Assembly: GCA_002068935.1 (NCBI GenBank)
Contig: MWBF01000005.1
Span: 1-36,226, forward strand
Reading direction: 5' to 3'
Source: Chloroflexi bacterium ADurb.Bin325
GTDB lineage: Bacteria; Chloroflexota; Anaerolineae; CG2-30-64-16
Length of the DNA: 36,226 nt
The notes beneath the pieces were generated by a model. The model worked only from the letters and a program-made list of their open reading frames with translations. It was not told where the DNA came from and did not search any database. Shown piece by piece: positions 23,206 through 31,451 of the stretch. Each line of letters begins with the position of its first letter. The first letter of the stretch is position 1. The translations under genes were made by a program, and so were the position numbers.

Positions 23206-24699
23206 GTGGACGACGCCGAACATCTGAACGAACAGCAGCTCCTGCGCCGCGACAAGCTGTCCGCGCTGCGCGACCTGGGCGTGGACCCCTATCCGCCGCG
23301 CCTCCCTCGCGCGCGCACGCACACTAACGCCGAGGCCATCCGGGCCTACAGCGAGGGCCGACTGGCCGCGGACGAGCCGGTCACGCTCGTGGGCCGGCTG
23401 CTGACCGTGCGCGTGATGGGCAAGGCCGCGTTTGCGCACATCGAGGATGGCAGCGGCCGCGTGCAGATCTATCTCAAGCGCGACGTGTTGGGCGCTGCGG
23501 TCTACGACGAGCTCTTCAAGAAGCTCATCGACCTGGGCGACTTCATCACGGTCACGGGCGTGATGTTCACCACACGCACCGGCGAGGTCTCGTGCGAGGT
23601 GCGGGAGCTGGGGCTGCTCAGCAAGATGCTGACCCCGATGCCGGACAAGTGGCACGGCGTGCGCGACGTCGAGACGCGGCTGCGCCAGCGCTATGTAGAC
23701 CTGCTGGCGAACCCCCAGGTGCGCGATGTGTTCCGCACGCGCGCGGCCATCATCCGCGCCATCCGCGACTATCTGGATGGGAACGGCTTTCTCGAGGTCG
23801 AGACGCCGGTGCTCCAGCCCATCTACGGCGGCGCGGCCGCGCGGCCCTTCACCACCCACCACAACCAGCTCGACCAGGAGCTGTTCCTGCGCATCAGCTT
23901 CGAGCTCTATCTGAAGCGGCTGCTGGTCGGCGGATACGAGCGCGTGTACGAGATCGGCCGCGACTTCCGCAACGAGGGGATCAGCTTCAAGCACAACCCG
24001 GAGTTCACCCAGCTCGAGTTCTACGAGGCCTACACCGACTACCACGGCATGATGCGCCGGGTCGAGGAGATGGTCGCGGCCATCAGCCGGGCGGTCAAGG
24101 GCGGGCTGAACATCACGTATCAGGGGCGCGATATCGACCTGACCCCGCCGTGGCCGCGCATCACCATGCGCGATGCGATCCTGGGGGCGACGGGCGTGGA
24201 CTATGCGCTCTATCCCGACGCCAGCTCCCTGGCCGCGGCCATCCGCGCGGCCGGCCTGCGCTACGAGCCGCTGGCCAGCCGGGGCAAGCTGATCGACGGG
24301 CTGTTCGGCGACTACGTCGAGGCGACCCTCGTCCAGCCGACCTTCATCATCGATTACCCGCTGGACATCAGCCCGCTGGCCAAGAAGAAGGTCGATGACC
24401 CGACCACGGTCGAACGGTTCGAATACTTTATCGCGGGGATGGAGCTGGGCAACGCGTTCACCGAGCTGAACGACCCCATCGACCAGCGCGCCCGGTTCGT
24501 CGAGCTGCGCGCTGCGCTGGCCGGCCAGGACGAGAACGCGCACCCGCTGGACGAGGACTTCCTGAACGCGCTCAACTACGGCCTGCCGCCGACGGGCGGC
24601 TTCGGCACCGGCATCGACCGCCTGACCATGCTCTTCACCGACCAGCCGAGCATCCGCGAGGTCATCCTGTTCCCGCACCTGCGGACGATTGAAGATTGA
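23206..24699 (+). CDS. lysS: Lysyl-tRNA synthetase, class II
   Basis: 497 residues. The N-terminal OB-fold anticodon-binding domain (VTLVGRLLTVRVMGKAAFAHIEDGSGRVQIYL) is followed by the class II catalytic core: motif 1 region (FLEVETPVLQPIYGGAAARPF), motif 2 (EIGRDFRNEG then HNPEFTQLEFYEAY) and motif 3 (GFGTGIDRLTMLF). It charges tRNA-Lys with lysine. GTG 23206 has AAGGA about 10 bases upstream and is the only start fitting the family N-terminus. Co-transcribed with greA. The stop codon lies in short GATTGAAGAT repeats. Confidence 0.97.
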   Translation: MDDAEHLNEQQLLRRDKLSALRDLGVDPYPPRLPRARTHTNAEAIRAYSEGRLAADEPVTLVGRLLTVRVMGKAAFAHIEDGSGRVQIYLKRDVLGAAVYDELFKKLIDLGDFITVTGVMFTTRTGEVSCEVRELGLLSKMLTPMPDKWHGVRDVETRLRQRYVDLLANPQVRDVFRTRAAIIRAIRDYLDGNGFLEVETPVLQPIYGGAAARPFTTHHNQLDQELFLRISFELYLKRLLVGGYERVYEIGRDFRNEGISFKHNPEFTQLEFYEAYTDYHGMMRRVEEMVAAISRAVKGGLNITYQGRDIDLTPPWPRITMRDAILGATGVDYALYPDASSLAAAIRAAGLRYEPLASRGKLIDGLFGDYVEATLVQPTFIIDYPLDISPLAKKKVDDPTTVERFEYFIAGMELGNAFTELNDPIDQRARFVELRAALAGQDENAHPLDEDFLNALNYGLPPTGGFGTGIDRLTMLFTDQPSIREVILFPHLRTIED

Positions 24700-24728
24700 A
24701 GATCGAAGGGGAAGCAGGAGGACGCGCA

Positions 24729-24776
24729 GTGAAGCTGCCGTGTGATCTTCCTTCTTCCTTCTGCCGTCTTCCCTGA
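24729..24776 (+). CDS. Candidate 15-codon upstream ORF before the GH57 gene
   Basis: GTG 24729 has AGGAGG 7 bases upstream; the ORF (MKLPCDLPSSFCRLP) ends at TGA 24776, five bases before the ATG of the glycoside hydrolase, which has no ribosome-binding site of its own. This arrangement would allow re-initiation. The region is GAAGG/CCTTC repeat text, so chance is possible. Confidence 0.25.
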   Translation: MKLPCDLPSSFCRLP

Positions 24777-24781
24777 TTTTC

Positions 24782-26986
24782 ATGCATCCACTCTACATCG
24801 CCTTTGTCTGGCACATGCACCAGCCCGATTACCGCGACCTGCGGACGGGCGAGATCCCCATGCCCTGGGTGCGGCTGCATGCGGCCAAGGACTACCTGCA
24901 CATGGCCGAGGTGCTGGCCCGCTATCCCGCAGTCCACGCCACCATCAACATGGCGCCATCGCTGACCGAGCAGATGCTGGCCTGGGTGGAGGACGCCGAC
25001 GATGCGCATGCGGACGACCTGTGGCGGCTGGCCGAGCAGGAGACCTGGAGCACCGCGGACAAACGGCGCATCATCGACCTCTGCTTCAGCATCAGTTGGG
25101 ATCGGGTCATCCGCAGCTACCCGCGCTATGCGCAACTGCTGGATCGCCGGCCCCAGGCGTTGGCCGACCCCGAGACGTTCACCGACCAGGACATCCGCGA
25201 TCTCGTCGCCTGGTTCAACCTCGTCTGGATCGACCCCGGCTGGCGCGACCGCGACCCGGGGCTGAAGCGCCTCGTCCAGCAAGGCCAGGGCTTCACGCTG
25301 GCCGATGTGCGGATGATCCACGCGGCCCAGCGGCGCATCGCCGCGGGCGTGGCGCCGCTCTACCGCCGCCTGGCGGCCGCGGGCCAGCTCGAGCTCAGCG
25401 CGTCGCCCTACTTCCACCCGATCCTGCCGCTGCTGGTCGACACCGACGTCGCCGGCCGCGCGACGCCGGGCCTGCCGCTGCCCGAGCCGCCCTTCTGCGC
25501 GCCGGAGGATGCGGCCGCGCAGTTGCAGATGGCCGTCGCGTCGCACACCGCGCATTACGGCGCGGCGCCCGCGGGGCTGTGGCCGTCGGAGGGGGCCGTG
25601 TCGCCGGAGATCCTGCCGCTGGTGCGGCTGGCCGGGTTCAACTGGCTCGCGTCCAGCGAGACGATCCTCAGCCGCAGCCTGGGCCGGCCCCTCGACCGCG
25701 ACGGCAGCAGCCTGCTGACCGACCCGCGCACGCTCTATCAGCCGTACCGCGTGCTGGCCGGCACGGAGCTCGGCCCCTACATGATCTTCCGCGACCAGGA
25801 GCTGGCCGACCGCATCGGCTTCCTCTATCAGCATCTGCCCGGCCAGCAGGCCGCTGAGGATCTCATCTACCGGCTGCTGGAGATCCGCCGCCGGCTGAAC
25901 GACACGCAGACGCCCTATCTCGTCAGCATCATCCTCGACGGCGAGAACTGCTGGGAGCACTACGAGCGGAACGGCGACATCTTCCTCGAAGCGTTCTACG
26001 GCGAGCTGAGCCGCCGGCCGGAGCTGCGTGCGGTCACGGTCAGCGAGTATCTTGCGCTGCGCCGCCAGCCCGCGGCCACGCTGGCGCGGCTGGCGACCGG
26101 CTCGTGGATCGGCGGCGACCTGACGACCTGGATCGGCGACCCGGAGCATAACCGGGCCTGGGCCGCGCTGCGACGGACGCGCGAGCACATCGTGGCCTAC
26201 ACGGCCAAGACTGCCGGCGCCGCGGCCGACGAAGAGGTCGCGGCCCGGTTGCAGCGGGCCTGGTACGCGCTCTATGCGGCCGAGGGCAGCGATTGGTTCT
26301 GGTGGTATTCGCACCGCAACTCCTCGCAGCAGGACGCGCTGTTCGACCGGCTGTACCGCAACGACCTGATTGCAGTGTTCGAGGCGCTGGGCGACCCCGC
26401 GCCGGAGTGGCTGGCCCAGTCGATCCGCCAGGCGCCCGCGGCCGCCGACCATCGCCCGGCGCAGGGGTATATCAGCCCCCTGCTGACGGCCGCGGCCTAT
26501 CCGAGCATGGACTGGGCCGATGCCGCGCAGTTCCAGCCGGCCTCCGCCTCCACGGGCACGATGCAGCGCGGGGATCGCGGCGCGATCGAGCGGCTGTTCG
26601 TCGGCCATGACCAGCACAACCTCTATCTGCGGCTGGATCTGCGCGCGGCGCTCGACGCCTACGACCTGGCAATCTATCTGTCCGGCGCTGCGGACGGCCC
26701 GACCGGGCAGCAGATTCGCGCGCACTACCGTTACCCGGCCGAGCCGCCCGCGCAGTTGGCCGTGCAGTGGGAAGTGCACCGCGAGCCGGGACAGGCCGCG
26801 CCGTTCCTCTATCGCGCGGACGGCCACGGCGGCTGGAGCGCGGTGGGGCCGGTCGTCGCCGCGCTGGGCGAGAAGACGCTGGAGGCGAGCATCCCCCTGG
26901 CCGCGCTCGGCCTGGCCCAGCCCGACGAGGCCGAGGCGCAACTGCCCGAAACCGCGATGGGGACGGTCACGCTCGCGCGGTTCTGA
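24782..26986 (+). CDS. Glycoside hydrolase family 57 protein
   Basis: 734 residues without a signal peptide, hence cytoplasmic. The GH57 catalytic barrel occupies about residues 1-420: start FVWHMHQPDY, a YFHPILPLL motif, nucleophile E270 (LWPSEGAVSPE), acid/base D386 (ILDGENCWEHY). Residues about 480-530 include GSDWFWWYSHRN, another family motif. The last 170 residues (ERLFVGHDQHNLYLRL ... AIPLAALGL-type) form a beta-sandwich resembling the glucodextranase C-terminal domain. GH57 enzymes act on alpha-1,4 or alpha-1,6 glucans, so storage-glucan turnover is likely; amylase, pullulanase or branching activity cannot be told apart. ATG 24782 is the only in-frame start nearby. Confidence 0.9.
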   Translation: MHPLYIAFVWHMHQPDYRDLRTGEIPMPWVRLHAAKDYLHMAEVLARYPAVHATINMAPSLTEQMLAWVEDADDAHADDLWRLAEQETWSTADKRRIIDLCFSISWDRVIRSYPRYAQLLDRRPQALADPETFTDQDIRDLVAWFNLVWIDPGWRDRDPGLKRLVQQGQGFTLADVRMIHAAQRRIAAGVAPLYRRLAAAGQLELSASPYFHPILPLLVDTDVAGRATPGLPLPEPPFCAPEDAAAQLQMAVASHTAHYGAAPAGLWPSEGAVSPEILPLVRLAGFNWLASSETILSRSLGRPLDRDGSSLLTDPRTLYQPYRVLAGTELGPYMIFRDQELADRIGFLYQHLPGQQAAEDLIYRLLEIRRRLNDTQTPYLVSIILDGENCWEHYERNGDIFLEAFYGELSRRPELRAVTVSEYLALRRQPAATLARLATGSWIGGDLTTWIGDPEHNRAWAALRRTREHIVAYTAKTAGAAADEEVAARLQRAWYALYAAEGSDWFWWYSHRNSSQQDALFDRLYRNDLIAVFEALGDPAPEWLAQSIRQAPAAADHRPAQGYISPLLTAAAYPSMDWADAAQFQPASASTGTMQRGDRGAIERLFVGHDQHNLYLRLDLRAALDAYDLAIYLSGAADGPTGQQIRAHYRYPAEPPAQLAVQWEVHREPGQAAPFLYRADGHGGWSAVGPVVAALGEKTLEASIPLAALGLAQPDEAEAQLPETAMGTVTLARF

Positions 26987-26992
26987 TCTCGC

Positions 26993-27021
26993 TTGGCGCG
27001 GCGGCCCGCGTGTGCTATACT
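26993..27021 (+). promoter_or_regulatory. Promoter of the pantothenate operon
   Basis: TTGGCG, 17 bases, TATACT with TG extension (TGTGCTATACT); predicted start near 27028. Confidence 0.75.
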
Positions 27022-27027
27022 CCCCTT

Positions 27028-27192
27028 CGTCCGCCGACCCGCGAGGGCGGCGAGCAGCGTTGCACTATCATAACCCGTCGCTCGTATCGCGTCTGCGACC
27101 GAGACGGCAACCCTATGCCAGCCGGGCCGGGCCTCTCCCCCGCCGGGCGAACGACATGTCTTGCCAGCCCCCGCAGCCGCGGGGGCTTTTTT
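27028..27192 (+). ncRNA. panB leader RNA, candidate pan motif with terminator
   Basis: About 165 bases between promoter and terminator. Stem-loops: CCGCC/GGCGG near the 5' end, then GTCGCTCG (27077-27084) pairing with CGAG-A-CGGC (27100-27108) with a single bulged A, and GTTGC/GCAAC that could close around it. The known pan RNA motif, found upstream of panB/panC/panD genes in Chloroflexota, Firmicutes and Deltaproteobacteria, is made of one or two stem-loops with conserved bulged A residues, so location and one bulged A fit. I cannot confirm the consensus by eye. Confidence 0.5.
27166..27192 (+). terminator. Intrinsic terminator in the panB leader
   Basis: AGCCCCCGC-agcc-GCGGGGGCT followed by six T, a textbook terminator, only 22 bases before the panB start codon. 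Expression of the operon therefore requires read-through or anti-termination. Confidence 0.88.
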
Positions 27193-27213
27193 GTCGGGGC
27201 ACAGGGAGGCGAG

Positions 27214-28101
27214 ATGGCGCGCAAGAAGGTGACGATCCTGGCGCTGCAAGAGAAGAAGGCGCGCGGGGAGCCGATCACGATGGTGACGGCCTACGACTAC
27301 CCGTCCGCGCTGGCCGCGGACCGCGCGGGGCTGGACGCCGTCCTTGTCGGCGATTCGTTGGGCATGGTCGTGCTGGGCTACGACTCCACGGTGGGGGTCA
27401 CGATGGAGGAGATGCTGCACCACTGCAAGGCCGTGCGCCGCGGGACGCAGTTCGCCTATCTGATCGGCGACCTGCCCTTCCTCTCGTATCAGGCCGACCG
27501 CGCGGAGGCCGTGCGCAACGCCGGGCGGTTCCTCAAGGAGGCGGGCATGGATGCGGTCAAGCTGGAGGGGGGCCGCGAGATGGCCGACACAGTGCAGGCC
27601 ATCGCGGCCGCGGGCATCTCGGTCGTCGGGCACATCGGCCTGACGCCTCAGTCCGCGGGCAAGCTGGGCGGCTACCGGGTGCAGGGCCGGACCGCGGCCG
27701 ATGCGCAGCGGCTGCTGGACGACGCCCGCGCGCTGGAGGCCGCGGGCGCGGCCATGCTCGTGCTGGAGATGGTGCCCGACCGCGTGGCCGGGCGCATCTC
27801 GCAGCAGCTCCGCATCCCCACCATCGGCATCGGCGCGGGCCGCGGCTGCGACGGGCAGGTGCTCGTGCTGCACGACCTGCTCGGCATGTTCGACCGCTTC
27901 ACCCCGCGCTTCGTCCGGCGCTATGCGGAGCTGTTCCCGCAGATGGAGCGCGCGCTGGCCGAGTATTGCGCGGACGTGACAGCCGGGCGCTTCCCCGCGG
28001 CCGAGCACGCATTCCCGATGGACGATGCGGAGTGGGCCGCGTGGGTGGACGAGGAAGGCCCCCACCCCAGCCCCTCCCCCGCTTTGCGGGAGAGGGAGTA
28101 G
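27214..28101 (+). CDS. panB: 3-methyl-2-oxobutanoate hydroxymethyltransferase
   Basis: 295 residues. PanB transfers a hydroxymethyl group from methylene-tetrahydrofolate to ketoisovalerate, giving ketopantoate, the first committed step to pantothenate. Motifs: MVTAYDYPSALAADRAGLD, LVGDSLGMVVLGYDST (Mg-binding Asp), VKLEGG, GHIGLTPQS and IGIGAGRGCDGQVLVLHDLLG. ATG 27214 has AGGGAGG 4 bases upstream; reading further upstream would cross the terminator. The last 14 residues (PHPSPSPALRERE) are not PanB-like and come from a GC-rich repeat hairpin (about 28063-28101). Followed by panE, panC and coaX. Confidence 0.96.
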   Translation: MARKKVTILALQEKKARGEPITMVTAYDYPSALAADRAGLDAVLVGDSLGMVVLGYDSTVGVTMEEMLHHCKAVRRGTQFAYLIGDLPFLSYQADRAEAVRNAGRFLKEAGMDAVKLEGGREMADTVQAIAAAGISVVGHIGLTPQSAGKLGGYRVQGRTAADAQRLLDDARALEAAGAAMLVLEMVPDRVAGRISQQLRIPTIGIGAGRGCDGQVLVLHDLLGMFDRFTPRFVRRYAELFPQMERALAEYCADVTAGRFPAAEHAFPMDDAEWAAWVDEEGPHPSPSPALRERE

Positions 28102-28204
28102 GGAGAAGGCCGTAGCAGGCTGCCCGCGTCAAGGTTATGACCACCCCGCTTGATATGGGCAGTTACTTTTATCCTCTTTTGTGGTTTATATTAGGAGGAT
28201 CGCC

Positions 28205-29131
28205 ATGCGCGTGCTGATCCTGGGCACGGGCGCGCTGGGATGTCTGTACGCCGCGCGGCTCGCGGCCCAGGCGGACGTGGTCATGCTGGGCGCCTGGGCC
28301 GAGGGCGTGGACGCGATCCGCGCCGCGGGCATCCGCGTGATCGACCCGGACGGCCGCGCCTGGGTCGCGCGCGTCCGCGCCGAGCACGACCCGGAGGCCG
28401 CGCCGACCGCCGATGTCGCGCTCATCCTGGTCAAGAGCCACCAGACGCGCCGCGCGGCCGCGTGGGCGGCGCGGCGGCTGGCGCGGGACGGCCTGGCCGT
28501 GACGCTGCAAAACGGGCTGGACAACCTGCCCGCGCTCGTGGAGGCGGTCGGCGCGCCGCGCGGCGCGGTCGGCGTCACTTACAACGCGGCCACGCTACTC
28601 GGCCCGGCCGCGGTGCGCCACGTCGTCAGCCTGCCGACCTATCTCGGCCTGCTCCCCGCGCGGCCGTGCGCCGGGCCCGCGGACGCGGCCCAGGCGCGGC
28701 TCGGCGCGCTGGCCGGGCTGCTGAACGCTGCGGGGCTGGCCGCGCAGGTCAGCGCGGATGTCGAGGCGCGCCTGTGGGGCAAGGCCGTCGTCAACGCGGC
28801 CATCAACCCGCTGACCGCGCTGTGGCGCGTCGCCAACGGCGAGCTGCTGGCGCGGCCCGAACGCCGGCGGCTGCTCGCGGGGCTGGCCTGCGAGGCGGCC
28901 GCGACCGCGCGGGCGCGCGGGGTCGCGCTGCCCTTTGCTGACCCGGTCGCATACGTCGAATCGGTCTGCGAGGCGACCGCGGCCAACCGGTCGTCGATGT
29001 TGCAGGATGTGGAGCGGGGCCGGCCCACCGAGATCGACAGCATCAGCGGCGTCGTCGCGGCCGAGGCCCGCCGCCTGGGCGTCGCGGCCCCGCTGACCGA
29101 GGCGGTGTGGCGTCTGGTGCAGGCGCTGTGA
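28205..29131 (+). CDS. panE: 2-dehydropantoate 2-reductase
   Basis: 308 residues, normal length. The N-terminal NADPH site reads ILGTGALGCLYAARL. Catalytic residues are present: Lys in ARLWGKAVVNAAINPLTAL, Asn in the same block, Ser in NRSSMLQDV and Glu in RPTEIDSISG. It reduces ketopantoate to pantoate. ATG 28205 has GGAGG 7 bases upstream. The 100-base gap after panB contains an unusually AT-rich stretch (28155-28195) with TATATT, possibly an internal promoter. Confidence 0.95.
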   Translation: MRVLILGTGALGCLYAARLAAQADVVMLGAWAEGVDAIRAAGIRVIDPDGRAWVARVRAEHDPEAAPTADVALILVKSHQTRRAAAWAARRLARDGLAVTLQNGLDNLPALVEAVGAPRGAVGVTYNAATLLGPAAVRHVVSLPTYLGLLPARPCAGPADAAQARLGALAGLLNAAGLAAQVSADVEARLWGKAVVNAAINPLTALWRVANGELLARPERRRLLAGLACEAAATARARGVALPFADPVAYVESVCEATAANRSSMLQDVERGRPTEIDSISGVVAAEARRLGVAAPLTEAVWRLVQAL

Positions 29132-29169
29132 TCTCGTCGCGAGGGACACGGAGAAAGCAGAGCTTTTCT

Positions 29170-29245
29170 GCCACGGATCTCGCGGATCAGGCGAAATGGT
29201 CCGACGATAGAGGCCTGATCTGTGTCAATCGGTGTAATCCGTGGC
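29170..29245. repeat. Inverted repeat between panE and panC
   Basis: GCCACGGAT/ATCCGTGGC (29170-29178, 29237-29245) encloses ATCAGGC/GCCTGAT (29186-29192, 29213-29219). Text of the CACGGATTACACGGAT kind recurs in many genomes. The whole 168-base gap 29132-29299 is non-coding. Confidence 0.75.
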
Positions 29246-29299
29246 GCAAAACTCTCCTCTGAGTCCTCTGTGCTCTGTGGCTTACTTTTCGAGGTGCAG

Positions 29300-30154
29300 A
29301 TGCAAGTCGTCGAAACCATCAGCGAAGTCCGCCGGATCCGCCGCGTCGGGCCGGGGAGCTGGGGGCTTGTCCCCACGATGGGGTTTCTCCACGCGGGCCA
29401 TCTCGCGCTGGTCGCGCGGGCGCGGCAGGAGAACAATCACGTCGGCGTGTCCATCTTCGTCAACCCGACGCAGTTCGGGCCGCAGGAGGATCTGGCCGCC
29501 TACCCGCGCGACCTGGCGCGCGACCTGGCGCAGTTGGAGGCGGCCGGCGCGGATCTCGTCTGGGTTCCCGCGGTCGAGGAGGTCTACCCGCCGCACTTCC
29601 AGACGTATGTCAGCGTCGAGGAGGCGGCGCGGCCGCTGGAGGGCGCGGCGCGGCCCGGCCACTTCCGCGGGGTCGCCACGGTGGTCGCCAAGCTGTTCAA
29701 CGTCTTTCAGCCGGACCGCGCCTACTTCGGCCAGAAGGATGCGCAGCAGGCCGTGGTCATCCAGCGCATGGCCGCGGATCTCGCCTTTCCGCTGGACGTC
29801 GTCGTGTGCCCGACGGTGCGCGAGCCGGACGGGCTGGCGCTCTCGTCGCGCAACGTCTATCTGACGCCGGAACAGCGCGCGGCCGCGCCGGTGCTCTACC
29901 GCGCGCTGTGCGCGGCGCGCGACGCCTGGCAGGCGGGCGAGCGCGCTGGCGGCCGCCTGCGCCGGATCATGGCCGACGTGCTGGCCGCGGAGCCGCTGGC
30001 GCGCGTCGATTACGTCAGCGCGGCGGACCCGCTCACGCTGGCCGAGCTGGAGGCCGAGGCGGAGCCGCCGCGCGGCGTCCTCCTTTCGATGGCCGTCCGC
30101 ATCGGCCGCGCGCGACTGATCGATAACATCCTCATCGCGGACGCAGACCCGTGA
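29300..30154 (+). CDS. panC: Pantothenate synthetase
   Basis: 284 residues. Class I nucleotidyltransferase fold: ATP motif PTMGFLHAGHLALV (HIGH-like), FVNPTQFGPQEDLAAYPRD, YFGQKDAQQAVVIQRM and LALSSRNVYL (KMSKS-like loop). It joins pantoate and beta-alanine using ATP. ATG 29300 has GAGG 5 bases upstream; the open frame upstream runs through repeat DNA. Third gene of the pathway operon; the beta-alanine source (panD) is not in the window. Confidence 0.96.
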   Translation: MQVVETISEVRRIRRVGPGSWGLVPTMGFLHAGHLALVARARQENNHVGVSIFVNPTQFGPQEDLAAYPRDLARDLAQLEAAGADLVWVPAVEEVYPPHFQTYVSVEEAARPLEGAARPGHFRGVATVVAKLFNVFQPDRAYFGQKDAQQAVVIQRMAADLAFPLDVVVCPTVREPDGLALSSRNVYLTPEQRAAAPVLYRALCAARDAWQAGERAGGRLRRIMADVLAAEPLARVDYVSAADPLTLAELEAEAEPPRGVLLSMAVRIGRARLIDNILIADADP

Positions 30155-30260
30155 GCCGGAAGCCGGCCCGAAAATGATCGAACGCCTCATTCCGTCCCCC
30201 TTGGCCCGCAGATCAGGACGGGGCGGAAGTGAGGCAAAGCGAAAGAGACAGGAGCGCGCC

Positions 30261-31028
30261 ATGTTGCTTGCGATCGACATCGGCAACACGAACATCACCC
30301 TGGGGCTTTATCGGCAGGACATGCTGGTCGCGACATGGCGGCTGGCCGCGGTCCACGAGCGGATGTCCGACGAGTACGGCATCCTGCTGACACAGCTCAT
30401 CGCCCATCGCGGCTTCGACCCGGCGGAGGTGCGGGAGGTCGCGATCGCCAGCGTTGTGCCCACGCTGACCGGCACGTTCCGCCGCGTCGCGGTGGACTAT
30501 CTGCGGCAGGAGCCGCTCGTCGTGGACGCGGGGGTCAAGACCGGCGTGCGCATCCGCTACGAGAACCCGCGCGATGTGGGCGCGGACCGGGTGGTGGACT
30601 GCGCCGCGGTGCAGGCGAAGTACGGCGGGCCCGCGTGCGTGGTGGACTTCGGCACCGCGACGACGTTCGACGGCATCTCGCGCGCGGGCGATTATCTGGG
30701 CGGGGCCATCGCGCCGGGCATCGGCATCGCGGCCGAGGCGCTGTTTGCGCGCGCGTCCCGGCTCTACCGGGTGGAGATTGCGCCGCCGGCCCGCGCGATC
30801 GGCACGAACACCGCCGCGGCCATGCAGTCCGGCATCTTCTTTGGCTATGTCGGGCTGGTGGAGGGGCTGGTGGCCCGCTTCCGCCGCGAGCTGGGCGACG
30901 ATATGAAGGTCATCGCCACCGGCGGGCTGGCGGAGGTCGTCGCCAAAGAGACCGCGGTCATCCAGTACGTCGACCCGTGGCTCACGCTCGACGGCCTGCG
31001 CATCATCTACAGGATGAACCGCGCGTAG
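30261..31028 (+). CDS. coaX: Type III pantothenate kinase
   Basis: 255 residues, the usual CoaX size. ASKHA-fold motifs: phosphate 1 AIDIGNTN (Asp6), ENPRDVGADRVV, phosphate 2 DFGTATTFD and GGAIAPGIG. It phosphorylates pantothenate, starting CoA synthesis, and unlike type I enzymes is not inhibited by CoA and needs a monovalent cation. ATG 30261 has AGGAG 7 bases upstream. It follows panC by 106 bases and completes the panB-panE-panC-coaX series. Confidence 0.96.
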   Translation: MLLAIDIGNTNITLGLYRQDMLVATWRLAAVHERMSDEYGILLTQLIAHRGFDPAEVREVAIASVVPTLTGTFRRVAVDYLRQEPLVVDAGVKTGVRIRYENPRDVGADRVVDCAAVQAKYGGPACVVDFGTATTFDGISRAGDYLGGAIAPGIGIAAEALFARASRLYRVEIAPPARAIGTNTAAAMQSGIFFGYVGLVEGLVARFRRELGDDMKVIATGGLAEVVAKETAVIQYVDPWLTLDGLRIIYRMNRA

Positions 31029-31071
31029 GTGGTGTTCCGGATTATGGGCCTTTAGCGGGAAGATGTCGGGG

Positions 31072-31235
31072 GGTGAAAGCAGCCTGGCCCCCATCCCCCA
31101 GCCCCTTCCCGCAGGGTTGGGGACGGGTAAGTGCCTGGGAGGTCGGTGAAAGCAGCCTGGCCCCCATCCCCCAGCCCCTTCCCCCGTCCCGACGGGGGAA
31201 GGGGGCGCGCCCTCCCCTGCGCAGCGGGGGAGGGC
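31072..31235. repeat. 39-bp direct repeats followed by two hairpins
   Basis: Two identical 39-base copies (31072-31110 and 31145-31183) starting GGTGAAAGCAGCCTGGCCCC. The second merges into a 14-bp hairpin (31175-31188 with 31191-31204, 2-base loop), followed by another (GCCCTCCCC ... GGGGGAGGGC, about 31209-31235). They lie downstream of coaX and may end its transcript. Confidence 0.8.
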
Positions 31236-31348
31236 AAGGGTGGGGGCCATCGTCCGCGACCCGACTCAAAGCATAGAATCAGATTTCGTCTCTGAACTTA
31301 CTGTCTTCTGCGCGCGAATCCGCTATACTGGGCCTGATTTTAGTGTTT

Positions 31349-31424
31349 GGCCGAAAACTCGCTGGGGCCGGTCTCTGACCGTGCCCCTGGCTCGGTCAGA
31401 GACCGGCCAGAACAAGTTTCGGCC
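31349..31424. repeat. Palindromic repeat family P, most complete copy
   Basis: Outer arms GGCCGAAAACT and AAGTTTCGGCC, inner arms GGCCGGTCTCTGACCG and CGGTCAGAGACCGGCC around GCCCCTGG. It lies in the msrA leader, between a possible -10 (TATACT, 31324-31329) and the gene. Confidence 0.85.
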
Positions 31425-31451
31425 AGGTTCTCAGTTGTCAGGAGCAACGAT

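Noticed and set aside
28155-28200. Dedicated promoter for panE
   Set aside because: AT-rich with TATATT, but a start there would remove the ribosome-binding site from the message; left as a comment only.
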